Assembly: GCA_003550325.1 (NCBI GenBank)
Contig: QKWP01000255.1
Span: 198,373 to 262,372 of the forward strand
Source of the DNA: Gigaspora rosea
Lineage: Eukaryota > Glomeromycota > Glomeromycetes > Diversisporales > Gigasporaceae
Direction: 5' to 3'
Length of the DNA: 64,000 bases
Shown: positions 46,427 through 57,061 of the stretch, one piece after another
Numbering within the stretch: position 1 is the first letter of the stretch
Layout: each line of letters begins with the position of its first letter
The notes under the pieces: generated by a model
Told to the model about the DNA's origin: nothing
The model's database searches: none
Seen by the model: only the letters and a program-made list of their open reading frames with translations
Position numbers and translations under genes: made by a program

Positions 46427-48460
46427 CTACAGTAAGAGAAGGGGTCTGAGTCTGATTTTGTGTAAGGTAATTAACACTTCGATGATAAGGAGAAGGTGAT
46501 CGATTAGAGGAGTTTTGGTAAGAGTGATAGTTATCATTATTTCGGCTTCTATAATTATTATCACTAGATTGGCTTCTAGGACGAGAATTATTGCGACTGC
46601 GAGAACGGCTCTGTTATTGGAATATCGGTCAGAAGAGCGACCATTCCGGTCCCTATTTTGGTTGTTATTTCTGTTCCGGTTATTGTTATTATTATTACGA
46701 CGAGAATTGGATCCTTGTTGTTGGTCCTGTTTTTTACTATTACAATCACAAATAAAATGTCCAGTGCGTCCACAATAATAACAAATAGGAGGCTCTTTCA
46801 TTCGAGGGGTTTGAGCACGGTTGTTAGCATAATTAACAGAAGAGGTGGGTGTGGTTTGTGTCTGGGCTAAATTGATACTAAGCTTAGCAATTTGGTCTGT
46901 GAGTTGTTGAATAGCTTGGTCGGTATTGGTAGTGGGGGTAGCTATTAATTTTCCAGTTTCCCACCGGAGGGCTACTTCAATAGCATTGGCCAAGTTATTA
47001 GGTATAGCGGCTTGAACATTAACTGCATACTCAGAACGTAAGCCTTGGATAAAAAGTTGTTTAACAAAATCAGCTGGAAAAACACCGGTTGGGTCCACTT
47101 TCTTTTGTAATGTACGAAATCGGTTAACATATCCATCTACAGTCTTTGTGGGTCCTTGCTTAATATCGAAAAGCTGTTTTTGCCAGAGGGCCTTTTGCTT
47201 AGTAGTATAAAAACGCGCCTTAAAAAGATGTTGGAAACTTCAGTCCTGGGCACCATCATTATTAAAAGCATCAGGTACTGGATTTAAAGCTTGGTACCAG
47301 TTTAGAGCAACTCCTTTAAGGTACATAGGAGCAAGTTGGAGTTTCTATTCAGCACTCCATTTATTAGCAGTAGCGGCTCTTCTAAATTCCTTTAGCCAGT
47401 CAGCAGGATCTTGTGTTCCGTTACCATAGAAATCTGCAACAGTTATAAGAGTTTTCTCAGAGCCTTGTCCAAGAGCATTAGCAAGATCAGTTATGGCTTG
47501 TGCAGCAGCTCGTAGAGCACCGTCTCCCATTGGATTTTCTTCGTCTAGTTGGTTAAGAGGTAAAACAGTGTTTAATTCTTCAACAAGAGGTTGTAAATTT
47601 ATTTCCTCGAATTGTGGAGAAGAGTCAGCTCTAACAATAGTAGTGTCTTGGTTTTGAATATAATGATCAAGTGGATCAATTAAGTTTTGGTTGTTAAAAG
47701 GAGGTGTATTAAGTAATGGAGGTGTATGGCGTGAAGTAACGTTTATATCTAAATTAACAGTAGGGTAAAATTTAGTTACAGGAAGAGGTGGAGGAATAGT
47801 TTTACGAGCAGGAGAAAAGGTTTGTTGTAAATAGCGAAAGAAGCGATTTGGTTGTGGAAGAGGAGTAGTTTCTCGAGTATAATGATATGGAATTTCTGAG
47901 ATAGGTGAAGAAGGAAGTGCAAGGCTTGGAGGGATTGATATATAAGTATTAGTGGAAGTACCAACACTAGCGTCAGCTAACTGTTTAGGTCCTAAAGTAA
48001 ATATAGATCTGGGTGGAGAAACGTCAAAGTTTAATTCAGTTCTTCCTAATTGATTTTGAAAATCGAATAGAAGGTTTTCAGTCCTTAGTCGAGTTGGAGC
48101 AGGTGTAAAAGGTAAGAGGTCCTCAATATGAAAATCAAGTAGATTAGCTTCAAAATTAAGAGGTAAAACAAGTACAAGAATATAGAAAGTATGTGCAAGG
48201 AGTAGACCAGCAATAACTTATTTTGGGTCTAAAAGGTCATTATTATAGCGGCAACTAAAAACAATATCTCGAGCAGCAGCTCTAGCAGTATTATAATCAG
48301 TAGCAGTAACTAAGACACAGTAAGAATCGTTTGTCTTTTGTGAATATTGAGTAGCAAAATAATTATCTCGATATGTTCTCCCAAATCGGCGAAAGGAACG
48401 GTGTAAATTAGCAACAGGATAACAGATGGTACAGGATAAATCAGGATGGTAGGCTTGCAA
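46427..48460 (-). mobile_element. Gag region of the gypsy element
   Basis: 47345-47530 (ADFYGNGTQDPADWLKEF) and 46427-47098 (DFVKQLFIQGLRSEYA) are retrotransposon Gag capsid-type segments. A CCHC knuckle (CYYCGRTGHFICDC) and an Asn/Arg-rich tail follow. 48218-48460 encodes a further N-terminal segment (HPDLSCTICYPVANLHRSF). Gag packages the element RNA in particles. Part of a broken fossil. Confidence 0.8.
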
Positions 48461-48836
48461 AACGTCTACTGCAAGTGAGGAAGGATGACTTGTTTCATGT
48501 ACTTCAATTTGTTTTAAATATAATTCATATGCTCTATTAATATAGAGAAGTCAGTTCCCAAGTCTCAAGGAAACTAATAAAAGAATAATAGAATATATCT
48601 TAAAAAAATTAAAGGTTAGTAGTAAGTGGCTAACAAAATTTTAATTTCCAAAATATAGCAAGTAGTTAATATCCAACAAAAAGAAAATTTCAAGTAAATT
48701 GTAAGAAAATAACAAGAGTGCAATTAAACAGCAAGAGAATTAGTAACAGCCAAAAAAAAAATAATTAAATTTCTGCCAAAAGTAATAATAAGATTTCCAA
48801 ATTTTTCAATAATATCCAAATTATTTAATTAGGTTT

Positions 48837-48854
48837 CCGCTAGAAGGCACCAAA
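48837..48854 (-). other. Primer binding site next to the 5' LTR
   Basis: Directly after the minus-strand LTR end (...TGTAACA) comes TTTGGTGCCTTCTAGCGG, whose TGG start fits pairing with a tRNA ending CCA. The tRNA identity was not determined. Confidence 0.65.
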
Positions 48855-49138
48855 TGTTACAGTACCGGAAGCTTCTTTAATTCCGATAGAGTAACAATCA
48901 CACGGCTCCTGAGATCCCTTACTTTGGGCGTGAAGCAGTGTGCAAGAGAGAAGTATAGTTTCTTTTATGTCTATAAGAAACTACACACTTCTCTAAAGCA
49001 GTTCGGTATATAAACAACAAGAGATAATAGACAGTTTATTAATTCAACAAGAGGGCTATTCCAAGGTGTCTGTTCTTTAGAATTCCCAAAAGTTTATTAA
49101 TAATAAGAGAGGAGGATAATAAATATAAAGGTAAAGAT
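48855..49138 (-). repeat. 5' LTR of the gypsy element, incomplete
   Basis: It matches 37792-37948 and 40146 to about 40283 of the other LTR and thus shows that LTR's uninterrupted state. It ends at GATAAAA where unrelated DNA begins, so roughly 260 bp of the U3 side are missing. The break coincides with the start of the sequence duplicated around the N gap, so it may be an assembly edge. Confidence 0.8.
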
Positions 49139-50106
49139 AAAATGATTGTGGATCCATACTGACCAATATTATCAATAATCATTCCATCTCATGTAATTAT
49201 AACACCAAAATTGCTAAGGAGAAATAATTTGCTTCCTGAATTAATAGAAAAGTCCCAAATCTGAAATCAAAAACTAGGATTAGTTAAAACACCATACCTC
49301 AAATATATTAAAAAGATTTAAAAAGATTTTATACTTATCTTGAACCTGGCTAAGTATAATTCTTCTCAAGAAGCCAATTTGCTTCATGTTCCAGTTCCTG
49401 AAGCAAAAAAGAAAGAAAAGGGATAAGNNNNNNNNNNNNNNNNNNNNNNNNNNNNNNNNNNNNNNNNNNNNNNNNNNNNNNNNNNNNNNNNNNNNNNNNN
49501 NNNNNNNNNNNNNNNNNNNNNNNNNNNNNNNNNNNNNNNNNNNNNNNNNNNNNNNNNNNNNNNNNNNNNNNNNNNNNNNNNNNNNNNNNNNNNNNNNNNN
49601 NNNNNNNNNNNNNNNNNNNNNNNNNNNNNNNNNNNNNNNNNNNNNNNNNNNNNNNNNNNNNNNNNNNNNNNNNNNNNNNNNNNNNNNNNNNNNNNNNNNN
49701 NNNNNNNNNNNNNNNNNNNNNNNNNNNNNNNNNNNNNNNNNNNNNNNNNNNNNNNNNNNNNNNNNNNNNNNNNNNNNNNNNAAAAAAAAAAAAAAAAATC
49801 TTTAGAAAGATATAACGAAAATGATTGTGGATCCATACTGACCAATATTATCAATAATCATTCCATCTCATGTAATTATAACACCAAAATTGCTAAGGAG
49901 AAATAATTTGCTTCCTGAATTAATAGAAAAGTCCCAAATCTGAAATCAAAAACTAGGATTAGTTAAAACACCATACCTCAAATATATTAAAAAGATTTAA
50001 AAAGATTTTATACTTATCTTGAACCTGGCTAAGTATAATTCTTCTCAAGAAGCCAATTTGCTTCATGTTCCAGTTCCTGAAGCAAAAAAGAAAGAAAAGG
50101 GATAAG
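49139..50106. other. 354-N gap flanked by identical 289-bp copies
   Basis: 49139-49427 and 49818-50106 are identical. Between them lie 354 n (49428-49781) and a poly-A-like run. The most likely cause is scaffolding of overlapping contig ends, or a repeat collapsed around the gap. The duplicated DNA itself has no recognised gene. Confidence 0.85.
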
Positions 50107-50534
50107 CATTAGTAAAAAAAAAAAAAAGAGAACAATAAGCAATACTTATCTTATTGAAATCTGATCCTGAACCTACAAATCACGAAGAGTGATCACCTTG
50201 TTCACACCAATCATCTCAATTCGCATTAATCGTCTTTTTTGTATTGATCATTCATGTGCATTAATGATCCTAGTTTAAGATTATTTTATTCACCTAAATG
50301 ATCTCATTCACATCAAAAAAAACAAATTCCATACTTACCCTTCGGCAGAACTTCCGCAAGACAAGATCCAACCAAAGAAAACAACGGCCATGATTCTTAG
50401 AGACCAACCAGAATCCAAAAAGGATCTCCAACGTTAACTATATATATATATATATATATAAATTTAGCGCCAAAAAAAAAAAGCTCAACTAATGACAAGT
50501 CCCAATAAGCAAAACAAGACAGATTTGACAAAAT
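50107..50534. other. Unassigned sequence upstream of the kinase pseudogene
   Basis: Mixed-composition DNA with repeated GATCATTCA/ATTAATGATC-like motifs (50225-50290) and a (TA)n run at 50437-50460. There is no defended frame, though it could hold earlier parts of the broken kinase gene. Confidence 0.4.
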
Positions 50535-50721
50535 ATTCATCCTAGGAATATTCCGTTGAAAAAAATTATAACGCATATTACCGACCTGGTTTTATAAAAC
50601 CGTTTGATAAATGAAAAGATCGTATCTAGGGGTATTAGTCGATCTAAATTTATCGACCGGCTAAGCTGATTTTATAAAAATCGGCTAAGTCAGCTTAGTC
50701 GGCTAAATATAGATGTCTTTT

Positions 50722-50732
<11 letters not shown>

Positions 50733-50789
<57 letters not shown>

Positions 50790-50790
50790 T
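50733..50790. repeat. (ATTT)n microsatellite
   Basis: An uninterrupted run of about 13 TTTA units inside the left end of the hAT element. Confidence 0.9.
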
Positions 50791-51628
50791 AAAATGACAT
50801 AGTATGTTAATTCATGTACCCGATATGTATATCGGGAAAGTTTTTATAGTATGAGTATTAATCATATTAGTTTATAATAAAAAAAATTACAAATTGTAAA
50901 AAAAAAATGTATATATTAAATTTGGTTAAATTACATATCATATATTATATTCCTAAAACCAATATGGTTTAAACCTATCCAAAACTTGCAAATTTTGGGG
51001 TTTTCACGACTTAAAATAGAATTTCAAATTTTACCATTTTTCAATAAAAAAATAAGCTATCTTAAATCTTATTTAACCGGTCCGATAGGATTTATAACCG
51101 TCAAGAATTTTGTCAGTATCTCTAACCTTCATAACTACAAGATGTGTTTGCTTATTACATAATCCCCAAAACGAATCTTTGGTAAACCCATTTCAAGAAG
51201 CGACGACTCCAAAACGACGTGAATCTGACAATTATTAGAAAATTGAATAAGGTTGGTAAGATCTAATAACTTTTCAAAAGTGCAACGGTAGAAATACAAA
51301 AAAAGCCTGATCATATTTATGATGATCAGGTTACACAATATATAAATTCAATAAAAAAATAAAAAAATATTTAAATAAGAAAAAAATTAATTAAAATTAC
51401 AGTTAAAAAAAATTATTTTAAAATAAAAAAAATTAAAAAAATAAAAAAAAAATTTACGATAAATAAAAAATAAATTATAATGATAAAACGATTAAAAAAA
51501 ATAAATTAATTTTAAAATAAAAAAAAAATTAAATAATTAAAAAAATACGATATAAAAAAAAAACTGGTTTAAAAAAAAAAATTTTTTTTATCTACTGTAC
51601 GAAAGTAGAGGAAAATTCTAATTTAAAA

Positions 51629-52392
51629 CCTGATTGCTTTATAAAATTTGATTGTATATCCGATATCTATGAGCTTGCCAGAGCAGCTACTGAGTTGTCG
51701 CAGCATATAAATTGATTGATTAATTGATTCATTTGATGCTGCGGCAATGACATTGATCATTGAGTGGTTTTAGAAAGTTCGTATTAATAGTACTATATTA
51801 TCCATTGTATGAGAATTGTTTAACCAAACATCACTTTAACAGGTTTTTGTCTCGATTGAAGTGCATGACAATCAATATTAAAAAATGCTTTTTTTTTTAT
51901 TATTGTCTTTCGGAATTGCACTAACTAATTATATGAAGATAGATACGAACGTCAATTGAGGAAAATTCTAATGTCTAGATAATTTAAACCCTTATACTGT
52001 ATCCAATAACTATATCCTGTATTCGTTATTTACTGTACGAACGTAGATAGATACGAATGTCGATTGAGGACCTTATTGCTTATAAAATTTGATTGTATAT
52101 CCGATATCTATGAGATTGCCAAAGCAGCCACTTCAAAGATCACTAACAATCGACATCACTATCGAGTTGTCGCAGCATATAAATTAATTGATTAATTGAT
52201 TGATTTGATGCTGCGGCAATGACATTGATCATTGAGTGGTTTTAGAAAGTTCGTATTAATAGTACTATATTTATCCGTTGTATGAGAATTGTTTAACCAA
52301 CCATCGCTTTAACAGGTTTTTGTCTCGATTGAAGTGCATGACGATCAATATTAAAAAATGCTTTTTTTTATTATTGTCTTTCGGAATTGCAC
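51629..52392. repeat. Tandem duplication of about 300-450 bp in the hAT
   Basis: 51629-51921 is repeated at 52070-52392 with about 95% identity (both contain GATGCTGCGGCAATGACATT and ACAGGTTTTTGTCTCGATTG). The intervening AGATAGATACGAA(C/T)GTC also repeats, so the real unit is near 450 bp. Copy two has about 30 extra bases near 52140. A frame at 52278-52463 lacks recognisable motifs and is not called. Confidence 0.85.
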
Positions 52393-52552
52393 TCAAAATT
52401 GTAATTTCGATTTTTGATCAGATTAAGCTTAAATTCTGGCCACTATTCAAGCAATGTCACTAGACATTATTTTGCGTTTATATGTTTATAATCCGTTCCT
52501 GGTTTAGCTTGACACGTCACACAGCTACTTATTAATTTAAATACTGTACAAA

Positions 52553-52640
52553 AATTTCGCCGGCCAATCAATTTTTTAAGATCACAATGTAAAGTTTGTA
52601 ACTTTACATGTAATTTTAAAATTTGATTGGCCGGCTAAAT
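52553..52640. repeat. Hairpin with GCCGGCCAATCAA ends
   Basis: GCCGGCCAATCAATTTTTTA pairs with TTTGATTGGCCGGC on the right, with a CTTTACA/TGTAAAG inner stem. It is a compact 88-bp foldback just beside the rsmH fragment. Confidence 0.7.
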
Positions 52641-52725
52641 TAATTTATTATTGTTTTTTTCATTAATGATTTTTTTTAATAATTTATTTTTTTTATTTTT
52701 TTTTTAATAATTTAAATTTTTTTTT

Positions 52726-53079
52726 ATTTAAGGAATGATAGCTAATCACCACAATTCTCCCTCCTTTTTTAAGTGCTTGGAGAGCAGTTTCTAATCTCTA
52801 GGAAAGGTTAACTAATTCTTGATTGACTGCAATTCGTAATGTTTGGAAAACTTTTCGAGCCTGATGTTTATTTTCTTTATGAGAGAAGCAACTAGCCACT
52901 ATGGCTACTAATTGTTGAGTAGTAGTAGTTTTTTCTTTTTCTCGAACTTGACAAATACGCCAAGCTATTTTTCGAGCTTTTTTTTCTTCCCCGTATTTTC
53001 AAAAAATTTCGGTTAATTTCGATAAGCTACAATTATTAATGATTTTTTGTGCAGTTAAGCAATCATGAGTATTTTCCTT
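52726..53079 (-). pseudogene. rsmH: rsmH (mraW)-like fragment: 16S rRNA m4C1402 methyltransferase
   Basis: The minus strand reads in one frame for about 118 codons: LTAQKIINNC, LTEIF(TGA)KYGEEKKARKIA, TTTTQQLVAIV, then RKVFQTLRIAVNQELVNLS(TAG)RLETALQALKKGGRIVVISYHS. This is the order of RsmH motifs: LTA..IIN, IF..YGEE..A..IA, TT..L, (T)FQ.LRI.VN.EL..L, L..GGR..VISFHS. RsmH N4-methylates C1402 of bacterial 16S rRNA. The family is about 300 aa; here only the central to C-terminal third survives, without the N-terminal SAM-binding half and without the EDR after SFHS. TGA (52999-53001) sits where many homologues have a sense residue, so Trp by code 4 is possible; TAG (52798-52800) is a true stop. 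It lies inside the hAT. A eukaryotic organellar homologue (METTL15 type) is the alternative. Confidence 0.75.
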
Positions 53080-53199
53080 TATTAATTTATTTTATTTGTT
53101 TTTTATCTATTTAATATACTGCTAACTAATTATGTGTTAAGAATAATTGTAGGGGAAGGTTTTGAAAGACGATAAAGGGAAAGCATTTGTGTTGGAGTA

Positions 53200-53440
53200 T
53201 AGCGCGGAGCCTAAATATTCACCAATAAGGTCCTTGCTACTGCAGCCACGGAGCCTAACTTACCACTAATCAGGTCCTTGCACTGCCACTGCAGCTGCGG
53301 AGCCTAACTATTCACTAATAAGGTCCTTGCACTGCCATTGCAGCCGCGGAGCCTAATTGTCCACTAATAAAGGTCGCTGCACTGCCCTGTAGCCGTGGGG
53401 CCCAAAAATTGCTAATGATGGTCTTTGCACTATAGTGCGA
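53200..53440. repeat. 49-bp GC-rich minisatellite, about five units
   Basis: Units carry GCGGAGCCTAACTATTCACT then AATAAGGTCCTTGCACTGCC (starts near 53204, 53248, 53297, 53346, 53395). They are markedly richer in G+C than the surroundings. Later units are more diverged (GTGGGGCCC). The minus frame 53353-53610 crosses it and is not called. Confidence 0.85.
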
Positions 53441-54424
53441 CCATGAAACTCAAAAAAAAAGACTCCGACTACAATATCTACTGTAGTTGTGACTGATACT
53501 ACTAATACTTGCAAGCCACTTAAAATAGGGTGGGTGGGTGTTACTAAAAAAAAACAAGATTTTAGGCTTTGAATTTTCAAGGCTGAATTCGAAATTCCAA
53601 AAGCCGGCAATCACCTGGTTTAGCATGATTTACACAATATTTATATAAAATCAATATTAACTGTTAAATCTTTTTTAGCAAATTAATTCTTTTACCTTTT
53701 GTGTTGATAAAACAATTGCTAGAGCTATTTGGATAAGTAGATTTAGTCAAGCAAAAAATTTCATCTCTAATTATGAGCAATAGGGCCTCTGACTATATTT
53801 GTTGTGAGACTAAATAGGCTCATAATTACCATTAGGTAGCTCAGTACTTAAGCAAAAGTGATTGTTTGGTCTGCAAAAATATGTTATTTACTATATTTAT
53901 TCTTTATAATAAATAGCTTTTTTAGGTGCAGTTATAACCTTTAAAGGTAGGCCTAGGATCCGACTGTTACCTCCCTAAAAGCTATTTTTTTTTATATTTA
54001 TAAAATGTTCATCGAATTTGGTCAAGATTTAAAATTTATTTTTATTACATATACATATCGGGTACCCAATATATGTAAGATTAGCCAAACTATATGATAT
54101 ATATATCTGATATGATAGGTTACCATTTTATCTATATTTTAATTATAGTCATATGGTACCCGATAGATATCTGATATATCAGTTTTTGATCTGTGTATAT
54201 AAAAAATTTTTTATTGAAATTTTAAAGATACAGTACAAAATCTACTCTTTAATCTATAATAAAAAAAATAAAAGACATTCTCATGTAAAATAAAAACGAA
54301 TTTGAATAGTAAATATAAAAATAAAAGTTAAGTATCATAAAATTTTTTTTTTATCTTTTGTATTCTATTAATATATGTTTTATACAAATATTAATACTTT
54401 TTTTTTTTAACTCCAACATAAACG
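53441..54424. other. AT-rich hAT interior without a recognised gene
   Basis: Between the minisatellite and the transposase end I see only AT-rich DNA. 54050-54185 has repeated (T)ATC(G)GGTACC/ATATATCTGATAT motifs related to the CCGATATGTATATCGGG at 50820-50836, perhaps subterminal hAT motifs. Confidence 0.4.
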
Positions 54425-56563
54425 TTCATGATTGATGAGTTTTCTTTTAAAAACAATAAGTCATGAACCATATCGGGGCTTAAACGGTTACGTTTATCTG
54501 TTAGAACGTTTCCAGCACTAGAAAAGAGTCTTTCAGAAGGGACTGAAGTTGCAGACATGGCAAGAAAAATCTTTGCCTGCTTAGCAAGAAGTGGTAAAGT
54601 GCCTTGATTTTCTTTCTACCAACTTAAAAGGGTTGCAATTTACATATAACAGATCCGTAAGCTCATACTTGGGGATTGGTGAAATGGAAAAATACACTTG
54701 CAGCTCCGTATCAATAGGTGAGGTTAATTCTGTTTCATCATCGTAAAATGAAGACATATCAGATGTTAAACCAACTGTATTTGATACATTTGTTTCATCT
54801 GATGAATATATAGAAAGATTAATGCTTCTTCTTAACTCATCTATTACTTCATTTCTTTCATCAGATGATACACCTGATAACAATTTGAAATGAGGGTCTA
54901 AAATTGTAGCAAGCCATCCGATTATATTAGGATTTTCCCAGCGATTTAATATTGAATTGTAAAGACATTCACATGTTTCAATAACTGATGAATGGGTAAG
55001 CTGATTTTCTATATGATCAAGATGTTTAAAAAGGCGTTTTATAGTCGGGTATACCATTCCTAATGTTGGATACTAATTTCCTCCCATGTAGACAGATGCA
55101 CATATAAAAGGATAGAGAAGATTACATAATTCTAATAATCCTTGCCAGTCTTCGTCTGTGATTATTTTTCTTTTAAACTATTTCCATTTGGTCTAACTAT
55201 TCTATCAGGATCTTTTACCAGGTTCTCAGCTAATGCAACAATTGCTTTATGAAGATTTATTAGCCTTTGGAGAAGAAGATACGTGGAATTCCAAGTGTAG
55301 CAGTGTCACTTGATATGGGTTCCAATATAATATTTGACTTATTTGTTAAATTTGATGTATGCTTTATTTTTATTTAGTTCAGCTTGAATATTACGGAAGC
55401 GTGGCCTATACTTATCATGATTAACAATGAAATTATTTATTGATTTAGCTTTGTCTATTAAAGCATGGCTTTGTTTTAACCCATCTGTGATTGCAAGATG
55501 AATTGTGTGGGCTGCACATCTGAGATGAGTAGTTCCTAATTGCCTGATCACCTTTACCATTGATAAAGCATTATCTGTAGTTACTGAAAACAATTTATTT
55601 TCTATATCCCAATTAGTAAGAACTTTGTGCAAGAAGTCTTCAATACAATCCCCTGTATGAGGATATTCAAAATTTTCTATAGTAATTAATGCTTGATGTA
55701 TTACAAAGTTCTTTGCAAGCCAATGAGCAGTCACTCCAATAAACGGAACATGGTTTTGGGTCCACAAATCTGTTGTAAAACATACAGATATCATTGTTTC
55801 ATTTATTAATTGATTTAAATTTGATCGTGTATATATTATTGATTCTGCAATTTTTTTTTAATGTATTAGTACAGGGAGCACCAAATCGCAGATTAATTTC
55901 GTAGCAGAAATCTTTAAATCTGTCATGATTAATACAGTCTAAAGGTAACATAGCCTCGATTAACCAAGCTACTAAATGATAAGTCACACGTGTTTGTTTT
56001 TCTTCAGGAAGTGGTTGAGTTATTGTAGCATGTTTATCTAATATGGAGTTAATTGTTGTTTGTATTTTGTTTTTACCCGAAGATACTATAGGTGCATCTA
56101 ATTTTTGGTCTTTAAATATTCTGTGTACGGTACATAAATGTAAAGCGATATTGGTAACTAAAGTAGTAGGTTGGAATACAGTTTTACATCGCTCAATATT
56201 ACCATTGCCATCATCTATATCTACTTTACAATATTTAAATTTCGTAGCTTTATCACGCCTTGTGTAATGCTATACCCAGCTTTCATTTGATTTATTTTTA
56301 TGCATAGAAATTACATTTTTTCTTTTTGCAGGTATTTGTAAAGAACGAGATATAGTGGATGGCAAAGATGCTTCTGATGAAGTTTCATTTTGTTCAGGAA
56401 TTATATTATTATCAGATTCTTCTGGACTAGAATCTTTACTTTCAGTAACACCCTCATATGACAAGAAATTATCTATGGAGGTTTGTTTTTTTGATGACTG
56501 TGCTTGTTCGATTTGTGAGGTTTCATGATCAGAAAGGTCTATAGTATCCAATAAATTTGACAT
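54425..56563 (-). pseudogene. hAT transposase, decayed
   Basis: The minus strand starts at 56563 (MSNLLDTIDLSDHETSQ) with an acidic N-terminus. A BED-type zinc finger follows at about 56120-56280 (FKYC, ERC, ALHLCTVH). Next come YHLVAWLIEAMLPLDCI, the DDE-core stretch VCFTTDLWTQNHVPFIGVTAHW (split: FTTDLWT, then VTTDNALSMV, HLRCAAHTIHLA), and finally the hAT dimerisation motif SVPSERLFSSAGNVLTD with KRNRLSPDMVHDLLFLKEN (54430-54600). Stops and frame changes occur (TAG after SWV near 56270, and breaks between 55060 and 55340). The enzyme would cut the TIRs of the surrounding element and leave 8-bp duplications, as seen at its ends. Confidence 0.9.
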
Positions 56564-56875
56564 CGTAGTATGAGATAAATCAATTTAGAAGAGAATACTT
56601 CTTTATATAAAAGTGAAAGGCATTAATAATTATATTCGTATAGATAAATACAAGGGGCTCGTAATATTTGTTTGATGAAAGAGCGCATTAAAATATATAA
56701 TTAGCAAAAGTTAAATTTTATTTATGTTGATATTTACTTTAATTAAAATTATAATAAAAATTAAATCGTAAAATTATTTAAGTATTTTTTTTATTATCGC
56801 TATTACATATTTTTCAAAGACTTTTTACTTATGAAACAGGTTTTCTTACTAAACTAGCAGAAGTTTTTTTTTTTT

Positions 56876-57061
56876 ACAGCTGTTTAGTGCATCAGAAGTG
56901 CGTCGAGTATGACCCGGGTTTATGTGAAGAAAGCGTTGAGAATACAAAGCAAAATTTTCAATTATATTATATAGTTAGAAATTCGCTTTGTATTTTCAAC
57001 GCAGGAGGATGTTTTCCTTATGTAAACCCGAGTCACACTCGACGCACTCCTGACAGCTGTT
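56876..57061. repeat. Nested MITE with 9-bp flanking duplication
   Basis: The inverted arms contain GTGCGTCGAGT(A/G)TGAC and CTTTGTATTCTCAACGC-type sequence around an AT loop near 56965. The direct repeat ACAGCTGTT lies at 56876-56884 and 57053-57061. A 9-bp duplication suits Mutator-like elements. It is inserted in the non-coding right part of the hAT. Confidence 0.7.

Larger units (their letters stand above)
37792..49138 (-). mobile_element. Ty3/gypsy retrotransposon, LTR to LTR, broken
   Basis: On the minus strand the order is 5' LTR (48855-49138, outer part missing), primer site, Gag, aspartic protease, zinc-knuckle/coiled-coil region, RT, RNase H, integrase, an extra 3' ORF, polypurine tract, 3' LTR (37792-40543). 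This gag-PR-RT-RH-IN order is Ty3/gypsy. The element is broken, with roughly ten or more breaks, and an assembly joint (n at 43685) lies in the RT region. The LTRs differ by a few percent outside the nested insertion, so the insertion is of intermediate age. A DNA element is nested in the 3' LTR. Confidence 0.9.

Noticed and set aside
46515-46870. Plus-strand frames opposite the gypsy Gag
   Set aside because: They are antisense shadows of the Asn/Arg-rich Gag tail.
49384-49854. Long reading frames across 49384-49854
   Set aside because: They are produced by the N run; no sequence supports them.
52999-53001. TGA read as tryptophan as proof of a Mollicutes origin
   Set aside because: The fragment also has a TAG stop and is decayed, so a single TGA cannot separate a code difference from mutation.
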